In this document: in pieces, positions 51,676 to 61,351 of the stretch
How positions within the stretch are numbered: position 1 is the first letter of the stretch
Layout: each line of letters begins with the position of its first letter
Source: Chlorobium sp.
GTDB lineage: Bacteria > Bacteroidota > Chlorobiia > Chlorobiales > Chlorobiaceae
Direction of reading: 5' to 3'
Length of the DNA stretch: 64,000 nt
NCBI GenBank assembly: GCA_005862285.1
Contig: SZXW01000007.1
Location: forward strand, 62,001 to 126,000
Made by a program: the position numbers and the translations under genes
The notes under the pieces: generated by a model
Told to the model about the DNA's origin: nothing
Databases searched by the model: none
What the model saw: only the letters and a program-made list of their open reading frames with translations

Positions 51676-52710
51676 TTAAAAAAGCAGACCGGCAGTCTGT
51701 TCGATACCAAGCATGATGTTCATGTTCTGTACGGCCTGACCGGCAGCGCCTTTCAGTAGGTTGTCGATTGCGCTCACAATGACAAGCGTTCCGTTTTTCG
51801 TGACATTGGCAATATGAACGTCACAATAATTCGTGTAAGCCACATGCCTGATTTCCGTCATGGTATCCCGCAGCCTGACAAAGGGTGCTGCACAATAAAA
51901 TTCTTTATAGAGATTGTTGATCATCTCTCCATCAGCCGGATTTTCAAGCTGTACCGCAAGGGTGCTGTAGATGCCTCTCACCAGAGGTCCGATCATCGGC
52001 GTGAAGGTGAATTCGAACGAGGGATCGGATGCGGAGGTCCCGAGCGCCTGCATGATTTCAGGTGTATGCTGGTGCGTTCCAACCTTGTAAGCCCGGAGAT
52101 TTTCGCTCATTTCCGGGAAAGAGAGTTCTGTCTTGCTGCTTCTGCCGGCTCCCGAGATACCTGAAACCGCGGTACAGCTGACACTTTTGACCTTCAGAGA
52201 AGGTTCATTTCCAAGAAAAAGCGGGGCAAGCCCGAGAATGATACTGGTTGCATAACATCCTGGATTGCTTATCGCCTTCACGGCCCGGATCTCATCGAGG
52301 AAAATCTCCGGCAGACCGTAGGTCATGACAGCTTCCGGTGACTTGATCTGCTTGTAGAACCGTTCATGTTCCAATGTGTTCTTCAGCCTGAAATCACCCG
52401 AAAGATCGATAACCATCCTGCCGGCATCGGCAAGAGCCGGAACGATATTCAGAGCTTCGCCGTGCGGAAGCGCAAGAAAGCAGATGTCACTGTCCTGTTC
52501 TCCGTTGTACTGCCGGTAAACCATGTTACAGGAAAGCGAAGGATAGAGTTCCGAAACAGTTTTTCCAGCTTGTGAGAAAGCATACAGTGCCTTAAGTTCG
52601 ACAGAAGGATGCAGGCGGAGAAGCTTTGTAAGTTCGGCGCCTGAATAACCGGATGCACCGATAATCGATACACTGTATTTCTTTGATGATGCTGACACAC
52701 TTCCCGCCAT
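51676..52710 (-). CDS. argC: N-acetyl-gamma-glutamyl-phosphate reductase
   Basis: [52 protein letters not shown]. Confidence 0.96.
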   Translation of the reverse strand: MAGSVSASSKKYSVSIIGASGYSGAELTKLLRLHPSVELKALYAFSQAGKTVSELYPSLSCNMVYRQYNGEQDSDICFLALPHGEALNIVPALADAGRMVIDLSGDFRLKNTLEHERFYKQIKSPEAVMTYGLPEIFLDEIRAVKAISNPGCYATSIILGLAPLFLGNEPSLKVKSVSCTAVSGISGAGRSSKTELSFPEMSENLRAYKVGTHQHTPEIMQALGTSASDPSFEFTFTPMIGPLVRGIYSTLAVQLENPADGEMINNLYKEFYCAAPFVRLRDTMTEIRHVAYTNYCDVHIANVTKNGTLVIVSAIDNLLKGAAGQAVQNMNIMLGIEQTAGLLF

Positions 52711-52795
52711 TTCTGTAAATTGTCTTGAAATAAATGTAAATGAAATAAAATCCGGACAGGCAATCCGGAACAGATTACGATATGTTCCCGACCTA

Positions 52796-52809
52796 TGAAT
52801 ATTTATCCA
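52796..52809. promoter_or_regulatory. Candidate ARG box upstream of argC
   Basis: TGAATATTTATCCA, one mismatch from a perfect 6-2-6 palindrome TGAATA-N2-TATTCA. Confidence 0.35.
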
Positions 52810-52975
52810 GAGAAGCGGAAATATGAAGTTTTTTTACATGATTTTCAAAGATTAAAATATTTTTTTTCAAATGCGGGAAAAGGGTTTTCTGATATAGCCA
52901 AGTTATTTATATGATTTATTTTAGCGCCTTTTCACCTGCTGCGGGACTTAAAATGAACTCCTCTTACCGGAAACC

Positions 52976-53875
52976 ATGAATATCCATGCATTAAGTAAAA
53001 AAGCATTCATGTATACAAAATTGATGCTTTTACCGTTTTCACTGCTTGTCCTTATTAACTGCTCGCAGCAGCAAACCGGTGATACCGCACGCAGCGGGGC
53101 GATGACGCTGGCTGCTGACAGTCAGCTTGAAAAAATTGCGAAAACGCAGGTGGAGATGTTCCGGAGCTACTACCCTGAGGCTAAGGTATCCATCCTTCCG
53201 ATGGCTCCTGTAAAAACCATGGAGCGTCTTCTTGACAAAAGCGCACGTGCAGCCTTGATAAGCGGCGATTTTGACGCTGCTGAAGATTCGCTTTTTTCAG
53301 AATTGAAGACACCGTTGCGTAAAGAACCCGTGGCCCTTGATGCAGTCGTCTGTATTGCCGCCCGGACAAATCCGGTAAAAACATTGTCTGTAAAGGAACT
53401 TGCCTCGCTGGTTTCAGGAAAAGGGCAGAGCCTCACGATTTTTGTCAAAAAGGATGATTACCGTCTGATTTCGGTTTTTTCGAGACTTGAAGACCTGAAG
53501 AAAAACGAGCTGCATGCCTGGTCATGCAGTAATGACATTGAACTGATCGATCGGGTTTCAGCATCGAACAATGCTTACGGGCTGCTTTTCAGCTCTTCAC
53601 TGGAAAGCGCCAGGATTTCAGGTGCTGACCTGGAAAAGATAAAATTGATCCCTGTGTCAGGAAAGTCAACGGAAAACAAAGCTTATCTCCCGGACCGGGA
53701 AAATATTTTCGAAGGGCTTTATCCTCTCGTAACAACGGTTTACTATGTATATTATCCCGGCGATGCACTTGCCGCGGGATTCGGTTCATGGATAAGCAGC
53801 GCGGGACAGAAGGCTTTTGAACGAAGCCCTTACATTCCGTTCAGGCTGACCCAGAGAACCATTATTCTGCGCTGA
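52976..53875 (+). CDS. PstS-like phosphate/anion-binding lipoprotein
   Basis: Lipobox LLVLINC; PBP-like domain (VCIAARTNPVKTLSVKELASLVSGK; YPLVTTVYYVYYPGD). Confidence 0.75.
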   Translation: MNIHALSKKAFMYTKLMLLPFSLLVLINCSQQQTGDTARSGAMTLAADSQLEKIAKTQVEMFRSYYPEAKVSILPMAPVKTMERLLDKSARAALISGDFDAAEDSLFSELKTPLRKEPVALDAVVCIAARTNPVKTLSVKELASLVSGKGQSLTIFVKKDDYRLISVFSRLEDLKKNELHAWSCSNDIELIDRVSASNNAYGLLFSSSLESARISGADLEKIKLIPVSGKSTENKAYLPDRENIFEGLYPLVTTVYYVYYPGDALAAGFGSWISSAGQKAFERSPYIPFRLTQRTIILR

Positions 53876-53887
53876 CAGTTACGAGTA

Positions 53888-55174
53888 ATGGATAACAACA
53901 AAAACAGAAACCCTTTACAGACCATCATCATAACAGGAACGCTCGGCATCCTGATTGTGATCGGTGGAACTGCGGGGTTTCTCGCCAAGCAGAAGCAACT
54001 GCTTGACAGGCTTGAGCAGAAACAGGCTTGCTTTCTCGATCTTGTTGACTTCAGGGGACGGCTTATAGAATTCGAACTGTCGCGGAAAAAAACATTCCGC
54101 AATAGCCATGCTTTTTCAAAACAGGATACCAGGGGAGAAAAAAAAGCAGCTTCGCTTCTTTTCATATATGACAAGCTTCTGACCGATATGAAAACAACCG
54201 GATTGCAGCCACTTCCTTCGCTTACGGAAAGCAGAGAAGGCCGGGTTGTCATATCCGGATTATATCTTGAAAACTTCCTCTCTGAATTGAACAAAGCAGT
54301 TGAAAAGTCAGAATCAGAAACAAAAAAAGCAACCGGAGAGCTGGTTGTCATCAATGAATTCTTTCTGTTTTTCATCCTCATAATACTTCTCACCCTGAGT
54401 ATAACTGCAGGATGGCAGCTGCACAGAAATTACCGCCGTACCCTTATTCCGCTTGCCCAGCTTGCCGCACAAATGAAACTGCTGAACAGAAACATTCCTG
54501 AAAGTATCCATGACACCGCTGAAGAAATAAAAAAAGAGCTCTCAGGAACATCGCATTCCAGCGATATCACGCAGATAACCGAATCAATCGTGGAATTTTT
54601 TACCGAGATCGAGGCGAAGAACAAAAAACTCGATGAAGTGAATATCAGGGATGAAAAAACAGGCCTTTTCAATTACCGGCATTTCAAAGAGCATCTCATT
54701 ATTGAGACCGAACGCACAAAACGTCAGGGCAACAAGGTTTCTCTCGCCATGATCGATATCGATCACTTCAAGGAGTACAATGACAGAAACGGTCATCTGG
54801 CCGGAGACCAGGTACTGAAAACGCTTGCGGAACTGATCAGCAACCTGTGCCGTTCTTCCGACATACCTTCGAGGTTCGGAGGAGAGGAATTCGCCGTTCT
54901 TTTTCCGAATACCGATTCCGGAACAGCAAGGGAAATTGCGGTACGACTGCGCAGGGCAATAGCCTCAGAGCCTTTTGAAAACGAAGAATATCAGCCTTCC
55001 GGCCAATTGACGGTCAGTATCGGTGTTGCGACTTTTCCTTGCGATGCCGATGACTGGCATGCACTGATTGAAAATGCCGACCGGGCGCTCTATTCTGCGA
55101 AATCATCCGGAAGGAACAGTGTCGTGACCTTCGCTTCAATCGAAAAAGCCGAGCCCTCCCGTAATGAAACCTGA
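53888..55174 (+). CDS. Membrane-anchored GGDEF diguanylate cyclase
   Basis: RDEKTGLFNYRHFKEHL...IDHFKEYNDRNGHLAGDQVLKTLA...RSSDIPSRFGGEEFAVLFPNT: intact GGEEF and an RxxD I-site five residues upstream. Confidence 0.93.
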   Translation: MDNNKNRNPLQTIIITGTLGILIVIGGTAGFLAKQKQLLDRLEQKQACFLDLVDFRGRLIEFELSRKKTFRNSHAFSKQDTRGEKKAASLLFIYDKLLTDMKTTGLQPLPSLTESREGRVVISGLYLENFLSELNKAVEKSESETKKATGELVVINEFFLFFILIILLTLSITAGWQLHRNYRRTLIPLAQLAAQMKLLNRNIPESIHDTAEEIKKELSGTSHSSDITQITESIVEFFTEIEAKNKKLDEVNIRDEKTGLFNYRHFKEHLIIETERTKRQGNKVSLAMIDIDHFKEYNDRNGHLAGDQVLKTLAELISNLCRSSDIPSRFGGEEFAVLFPNTDSGTAREIAVRLRRAIASEPFENEEYQPSGQLTVSIGVATFPCDADDWHALIENADRALYSAKSSGRNSVVTFASIEKAEPSRNET

Positions 55175-56429
55175 ATTTTACCTGGCAAAACGGTTTGCCT
55201 TCAACAAGCGGTCGGCATCAAAACCAACGTTCATCGTCATGGTGGCAGTAATCGGAATCGCTGTCGGAACTGCCGCACTTATTCTCACCCTTTCTATCGT
55301 CAAGGGTTTTGCTGACAGTATCGAAAGCAAACTGATCGGTTTCAGTACACACATGCAGATCCGTCAGCCGGATGACCGGCTTTTCCCGGAACGCCGTACC
55401 GACCTTGCAATGATAACCGGCAATGGTAACGTAGAGAACGCTTTCCCTTTTCTTGAAAAAAGTTTTGTCATACGAAGTCGTATTGCAGACGGCAGTTACC
55501 GCAGCAAACCCGTTATTGTAAAAGGAATCACCGGACAGCAGAGAACGGCATTCCTGAAAAACTACCTGAGGAACGGCACGACTCAATATGAGAGCAACAT
55601 AAAAGAGCTCTCGCTTTTTGCCGGCGGGACCCTTGCCGAAAACCTGCATCTCACAACAGGTAAAAAAGTGCTGTTGATAGGACTCGGAAACGGATCCGAA
55701 GGAACGAAGCTCATAACAGAGAACAAAAACATGGTTGATCTGCTCTCCTCGCTCAATATCGAGGTCGGGATCATACGTGGTATTTATGATACGGGACTGC
55801 AGGAGGGATTCGACGATTCGGTCCTGTTGTGCGACCTCGACCAGTTGCAGGAACGCTTCGATCCGGCGAAGATCAGCGGTTATGATGCAAACGTTCGAAA
55901 TCTGGCCTATCTGCCGGCTACCGTCAGGAGCGTCACGGAAAAACTGGGTTATCCATTTTACGGCTATACGGTTTTCGAACGTTATGCCAATCTTTTCGAG
56001 TGGCTCAAACTTCAGAAAAATATCATGCCGCTGCTTATTGTAACGATTACGGTCGTGGCTGTTTTCAATATCATTTCAACGCTTCTTGTCCTGATTATCG
56101 AAAAGACCAGGGAAATAGGCATGCTCTGCGCATTAGGGCTCGAACCCCGGAAAATCAGCATGGTTTTTTTATCACAGGCTTTTCTGATTTCGCTCATCGG
56201 CATCGCGGCGGGAAATATGATAGCTCTCTCTTTTTCCCTGTTCGAACAGCGTTTTCATCTTATAACTCTGCCTGAGAAAAGCTATTTCATCAAATATGTC
56301 GCGATCCTTATCGATCCTCTTGACTATGCCTCAGTATCTCTCGCTGTTCTGGCCCTGACCCTGTTTTTTGCATTCATACCGGCAAGGATAGCTGCATCGC
56401 TCAAACCGGGAACCGCTCTCGGAACTTAA
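55164..56429 (+). CDS. LolC/LolE-like (FtsX/MacB-type) ABC transporter permease 1
   Basis: N-terminal TM, periplasmic domain, three C-terminal TMs; LLVLIIEKTREIGMLCALGLEPRKISMVFLSQ. Confidence 0.85.
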   Translation: MKPEFYLAKRFAFNKRSASKPTFIVMVAVIGIAVGTAALILTLSIVKGFADSIESKLIGFSTHMQIRQPDDRLFPERRTDLAMITGNGNVENAFPFLEKSFVIRSRIADGSYRSKPVIVKGITGQQRTAFLKNYLRNGTTQYESNIKELSLFAGGTLAENLHLTTGKKVLLIGLGNGSEGTKLITENKNMVDLLSSLNIEVGIIRGIYDTGLQEGFDDSVLLCDLDQLQERFDPAKISGYDANVRNLAYLPATVRSVTEKLGYPFYGYTVFERYANLFEWLKLQKNIMPLLIVTITVVAVFNIISTLLVLIIEKTREIGMLCALGLEPRKISMVFLSQAFLISLIGIAAGNMIALSFSLFEQRFHLITLPEKSYFIKYVAILIDPLDYASVSLAVLALTLFFAFIPARIAASLKPGTALGT

Positions 56430-56441
56430 CGGAATGGTCCT

Positions 56442-57692
56442 ATGAAAATCGGTTTATGGATTGCGCGACGTTTCAGCTTCGCACGGAAGAGGTTCAGGAT
56501 TATCAATGTGATATCCGCCATCAGCCTTGCGGGAATAGTCATCGGCGTCAGCACTCTTCTTGTCGTGATGAGCGTACTGAACGGTTTTCAGAAAATTGCC
56601 CGCGATCTCTTTATCACCATCGAAAGCCCGGTACAGATCATCTCTGCCAATGGAAACAAAGTGGCAGTGCCCGATAGCCTTCTTCATGCCATCAGGGCTA
56701 TCGGAGGTGTTTCGATCGCCGAACCTTTTGTGGAAGGGGAAGCCGTCATCGCGAGCGGAAACAGAAGCGAGCTTGTTATGGTGAAAGGCATCAGCGATTC
56801 AGCGCAACGGAAGCTCATGTCAGACACTCACACATCCAGACCATATTTTGATGATAATACAATTTCGGCGGGGGAAATGCTGTCCGCAAGAACACGCCTG
56901 CACGTATATGATCAGGTCAAGATTTTCAGTCCGGAACTGATTTCCCTCGGGCTTGAAAGCCTTTCCGAACCGTATTTGCTGCCTGCGCTCAATATTCCTG
57001 AAACGACGGTCTATTCGATATTTTCACTGCAGAGGATTTTTAACGATCGATATGTGCTGACCTCAGGAAATTTTGCCCAGAAAATTCTTCTTCATGAAAG
57101 GGGAGAGTATTCAGGAATCGATATATGGGGCAAGAACGGACGACAGGACAAAAAACTCGAGCATGAAATCAGGAAATGGCTAGCGCAAAGCCCATGGAAA
57201 AACACCTGTCGGGTCAGAACGCTCGAAGAAAAATACAAAAATGTGTTTATGGTTATGCAGCTTGAAAAATGGGTCACGTTCAGCGTGCTCATGCTGATTA
57301 TTCTTGTAGCCGCGCTCAGCCTGACCGGAGCTCTCGCCATGACGGCGATCGACAAACAGCGGGAGCTGTTCTACCTGCGCTGTCTTGGCATGGAAAAACC
57401 GCAGTTCATGTCGATTTTCATCATTCAGGGAGGTATGACCGGTGTTGCCGGTACGGCTGCGGGATCGATCATTGCATGGGGAATATGCAGGCTCCAGGAA
57501 CTATACAAGATTGTCAAACTGCCATCACAAAGCGCTTTTATCATTTCCTCATACCCGGTCAGTATGCATCTCGAGGATTTTATCGTTGTGGGAGTTACGG
57601 CCGTCCTGTTCTGTTTTGCCGTAAGCCTCTATCCGGCAAGAAAAGCCGCATTGATCGCAACGAGCCGTTCCCTCGAACTGAAAACCAACTGA
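56442..57692 (+). CDS. LolC/LolE-like (FtsX/MacB-type) ABC transporter permease 2
   Basis: [79 protein letters not shown]. Confidence 0.85.
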   Translation: MKIGLWIARRFSFARKRFRIINVISAISLAGIVIGVSTLLVVMSVLNGFQKIARDLFITIESPVQIISANGNKVAVPDSLLHAIRAIGGVSIAEPFVEGEAVIASGNRSELVMVKGISDSAQRKLMSDTHTSRPYFDDNTISAGEMLSARTRLHVYDQVKIFSPELISLGLESLSEPYLLPALNIPETTVYSIFSLQRIFNDRYVLTSGNFAQKILLHERGEYSGIDIWGKNGRQDKKLEHEIRKWLAQSPWKNTCRVRTLEEKYKNVFMVMQLEKWVTFSVLMLIILVAALSLTGALAMTAIDKQRELFYLRCLGMEKPQFMSIFIIQGGMTGVAGTAAGSIIAWGICRLQELYKIVKLPSQSAFIISSYPVSMHLEDFIVVGVTAVLFCFAVSLYPARKAALIATSRSLELKTN

Positions 57693-57697
57693 AGCGG

Positions 57698-58147
57698 TCA
57701 AGTGATGAGTTTTCTGAAAACAGCCATCCCTGAACGCAAAAAGCCTCGTGAAATATAAAACTGCTGGCCTGTTTCATTGTCATGATCGGTCAGCAGGGTA
57801 ATACGCCTGATTCCGGAACTCCTGGCAAAATCAATGGCACGATCGATGAGCCGGGAACCGTATCCCTTGCCCCGGTAAGCCGGAGCTACGATCATATCCT
57901 CCAGCAAGGCAACCTTCTCGCCGAGGTAAGTACTCACAGTAAAGAGCAGCATGACCATTCCCTGAATGCTGCCGTCTACCTCACAGACGAAAACCCTGCC
58001 TATCTCCGGATTGCCTATAACCATGCCGAGAGCTTTCGACTGGTTTGTTCTGTCGGCCGAAAACTCATGCTCCTGGCTGAAGAGAATCCCAAGAAGTTCA
58101 ACACAGCGAGCTATGTCTTCAGGTGTTGCCGTTCGGATAATGGACAT
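57698..58147 (-). CDS. GNAT-family N-acetyltransferase
   Basis: EDMIVAPAYRGKGYGSRLIDRAIDFARSSGIRRITLLTDHDNETGQQFYISRGF. Confidence 0.92.
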   Translation of the reverse strand: MSIIRTATPEDIARCVELLGILFSQEHEFSADRTNQSKALGMVIGNPEIGRVFVCEVDGSIQGMVMLLFTVSTYLGEKVALLEDMIVAPAYRGKGYGSRLIDRAIDFARSSGIRRITLLTDHDNETGQQFYISRGFLRSGMAVFRKLIT

Positions 58148-58419
58148 GTTCCGATAAAATGATTTTTCGTTGAGAAGGTACTTTTATATGACAATTCGGA
58201 CCAAACAGGATTACTACTTTTTAATCGCTGGAGTAATTACCAGCATATCATTTCATTTCGGATAATCAAAACTGACAGATTGTCCATTTTCCTGGGAAAA
58301 AACAGGAAAATGCCTGATACAGGAGCCTGTCCCGTGCTGTGCTTTTTTATTTGTACATACCCGTGGATTGCCCTATACTTGTGCATTCTTGAACATTCAT
58401 CCAACCTGTATCACCATCG

Positions 58420-59067
58420 ATGGACGCATTCTGGCTCTCACTCGTGATAATTTTTCTTGCCGAGCTTGGAGATAAAACCCAGCTTGTAGCCCTGACCCTT
58501 GCAACCTGCTACAATACCGGTGTCGTGCTGTGGGGAATTTTCTGGGCAACGCTTGCCGTCCACGTTTTTTCTGCAGGAATCGGCTGGTTTATCGGCGGGA
58601 AGCTGCCGGTCGAATGGATCAAATTCATCGCCGGAGCCGCATTCATCGCTTTCGGGTTCTGGACCCTCCGCGGGGATCATCTCGATGAAGATGAAAAGAG
58701 CTGCAAAACGGGCATAAACCCTTTCTGGCTTGTGTTTTCAACGTTTTTCATGGCCGAACTTGGGGACAAGACAATGCTTTCCACCATCACCCTCGCATCG
58801 ACAAAACCTTTCCTCCCGGTCTGGCTCGGCTCGACGGTCGGCATGGTTATTTCGGATGGACTGGCAATAATCGTTGGAAAAATGCTCCATACGCAGTTGC
58901 CTGAAAAAGCTGTCAAGATCGGAGCATCGATCATCTTTTTCCTGTTCGGTATCTTCAGTATGTATGAAGGCGGATCAGGGTTCAGCTTCGTTATCTGGGC
59001 AATCGCTGTTCTGGTTGTCCTGCTTACCGGCTATCTTTTTCTCAGAAAACCGTCAATCAATGCCTGA
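58420..59067 (+). CDS. TMEM165/GDT1 (UPF0016) family cation transporter
   Basis: Duplicated ELGDKTQL / ELGDKTML motifs in six-TM architecture. Confidence 0.92.
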   Translation: MDAFWLSLVIIFLAELGDKTQLVALTLATCYNTGVVLWGIFWATLAVHVFSAGIGWFIGGKLPVEWIKFIAGAAFIAFGFWTLRGDHLDEDEKSCKTGINPFWLVFSTFFMAELGDKTMLSTITLASTKPFLPVWLGSTVGMVISDGLAIIVGKMLHTQLPEKAVKIGASIIFFLFGIFSMYEGGSGFSFVIWAIAVLVVLLTGYLFLRKPSINA

Positions 59068-59103
59068 TGAACAGAGCCCGGCTCATAATTGATGTGCCCA
59101 AAA

Positions 59104-59952
59104 TTACACCACTTTTGCTCCCGATCGCTTCATGCTGAAAAATATGACACCGCTTGCAACGATCATGAGGAAACAAAGCACCTGTCCCATTGAAAAATTC
59201 AGAAAGACAAACCCGAGCTGCGCATCCGGTTCGCGGAAATATTCGATAAAAAAGCGGAACAGACCATAACAGAAAAGATACATGGCTGACAGAAATCCGG
59301 TGAACGGGGATTTTTTGCGGAAAAGCCAGAGAATCGAAAAGAGCACGATGCCTTCAAAAAGTGCTTCGTAAAGCTGCGAAGGATGCCTGAGCTCATGGGT
59401 CGGAGCAGAAGGAAAATACATGCCGATTGCCGCAGTGGTCACTCTGCCGTACAATTCACCGTTGATGAAATTGCCGAGACGGCCAAATGTATAGCCAAGA
59501 GGCACCGAAGCTATGAACAGGTCGAAGGTTTCGAAAAAACCTTTTTTCCGTGATCGTGAAAAAGCCCACAGGGCAATGATGGTACCGATAATCCCCCCAT
59601 GGTATGACATACCGGTGATACCCGTAAAACGGCAAGTGCCGGAAGATGATGCCCAGGGCAGAAGCATGCCGAGGGGATCGCTCATAAACGATTCCATACC
59701 ATAAAAGATAATATATCCGATCCGGCCTCCCAGAACGACACCCGCCATTGCCCAGGTTAGTGCATCCCCGATATAGGAGCGTTCGAAATGCAGTTTCTCT
59801 GTTTTCAGGCGATAGAGGGACATGACATAAACAACGGCAAATGCAACGATGTACATCATACCGTACCATCGGATCGGAAAATTGCCGATTGTAACAATCA
59901 CAGGATTCATCCGGGAAGGCAAATGCTGCCACCAGAGAAGGAAATCGTTCAT
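59104..59952 (-). CDS. lgt: Prolipoprotein diacylglyceryl transferase
   Basis: RWYGMMYIVAF, GGRIGYIIFY, MSYHGGIIG, GRLGNFINGELYGR, HPSQLYEALFEGIVLF. Confidence 0.96.
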   Translation of the reverse strand: MNDFLLWWQHLPSRMNPVIVTIGNFPIRWYGMMYIVAFAVVYVMSLYRLKTEKLHFERSYIGDALTWAMAGVVLGGRIGYIIFYGMESFMSDPLGMLLPWASSSGTCRFTGITGMSYHGGIIGTIIALWAFSRSRKKGFFETFDLFIASVPLGYTFGRLGNFINGELYGRVTTAAIGMYFPSAPTHELRHPSQLYEALFEGIVLFSILWLFRKKSPFTGFLSAMYLFCYGLFRFFIEYFREPDAQLGFVFLNFSMGQVLCFLMIVASGVIFFSMKRSGAKVV

Positions 59953-60093
59953 AAATGAATTATTTCTATGGTTTTTTCGCCCGTAAAAACGGACAGAGTG
60001 TTGGATTATATTAAAATATAGTTAATTTGAAACCTTGCGCATTTCCGTTTTCCGTTTTTCATACCCAATAACATAATAAACCCGTAATAGAGT

Positions 60094-61290
60094 ATGGCTA
60101 AAATACTTGAAGGGCCCGCTATGAAGTTATTCAACAAATGGGGCATTCCTGTGCCTAATTATGTTGTCATCATGGACCCTAACCGTCTCGAACAGCTTGG
60201 TGAAGCTAATAAATGGCTGAGAGAATCAAAACTTGTCGTTAAAGCCCATGAGGCTATCGGCGGCCGTTACAAGCTCGGTCTCGTCAAACTCGGTCTGAAC
60301 CTTGAAGGTGCTCTCGAGGCCGCAAAGGAAATGATCGGCCACAGGATCGGCACTTCTGTTGTGCGCCAGGTCATTGTCGCAGAGATGCTTGACCATGATG
60401 AGGAATATTATGTATCCATCGCCGGAAACCGGGACGGAGCCGAACTTCTTCTTTCAAATAAAGGTGGTGTCGATATCGAAGACAACTGGGATACCGTAAG
60501 GCGCCTTTTCATCCCGCTCGATGAAAATCCGACCATCGAAAGACTGACCGAAGTTGCAGAAGAAGCCGGTTTTACTGGGGAAGTAGCCGAGCGTGTCGGC
60601 AAAATCGCTTCACGCCTGATTCTCTGTTTTGATAACGAAGATGCGCAGTCTATCGAGATCAACCCGCTTGTCATCAGGAAAAGTGATATGCGTTTCGCCG
60701 CACTTGATGCCGTCATGAACGTGGACTGGGATGCCCGGTTCCGTCATGCCGACTGGGATTTCAAACCTGTTTCTGAAATAGGTCGCCCTTATACCGAGGC
60801 GGAACAGCAGATCATGGATATCGATGCCCGTATCAAGGGTTCCGTAAAGTTTGTAGAGGTTCCCGGCGGAGATGTCGCACTTCTTACCGCTGGCGGCGGA
60901 GCATCGGTTTTCTATTCGGATGCTGTCGTTGCAAGAGGAGGCACTATCGCCAATTATGCCGAATATTCGGGTGATCCCCCCGACTGGGCAGTGGAAGCGC
61001 TTACAGAAACCATCTGCATGCTGCCGAACATCAAGCATATCATTGTCGGAGGCGCCATAGCCAACTTCACCGACGTGAAAGCGACGTTCAACGGTATCAT
61101 CAACGGTTTCCGTGAAAGCAAATCCAAAGGATACCTTGAAAATGTCAAAATCTGGGTCAGACGTGGTGGCCCGAATGAAGCCCAGGGTCTCGCCATGATG
61201 AAAAAGCTGCAGGAAGAAGGGTTCGATATCCATGTCTACGACCGCAGCATGCCAATGACAGATATCGTCGACCTTGCGATGAACTCGTAA
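60094..61290 (+). CDS. aclB: ATP-citrate lyase small subunit
   Basis: About 398 aa, ATP-grasp-like N-terminus (KILEGPAMKLFNKWGIPVPNYVV; VKAHEAIGGRYKLGLVKLGL), directly upstream of the large subunit. Confidence 0.93.
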   Translation: MAKILEGPAMKLFNKWGIPVPNYVVIMDPNRLEQLGEANKWLRESKLVVKAHEAIGGRYKLGLVKLGLNLEGALEAAKEMIGHRIGTSVVRQVIVAEMLDHDEEYYVSIAGNRDGAELLLSNKGGVDIEDNWDTVRRLFIPLDENPTIERLTEVAEEAGFTGEVAERVGKIASRLILCFDNEDAQSIEINPLVIRKSDMRFAALDAVMNVDWDARFRHADWDFKPVSEIGRPYTEAEQQIMDIDARIKGSVKFVEVPGGDVALLTAGGGASVFYSDAVVARGGTIANYAEYSGDPPDWAVEALTETICMLPNIKHIIVGGAIANFTDVKATFNGIINGFRESKSKGYLENVKIWVRRGGPNEAQGLAMMKKLQEEGFDIHVYDRSMPMTDIVDLAMNS

Positions 61291-61351
61291 GACCGGACTT
61301 GTCTGAAAAACCCTATAGAGATATTTCCAAACTTATTAAACCGAAACAATC

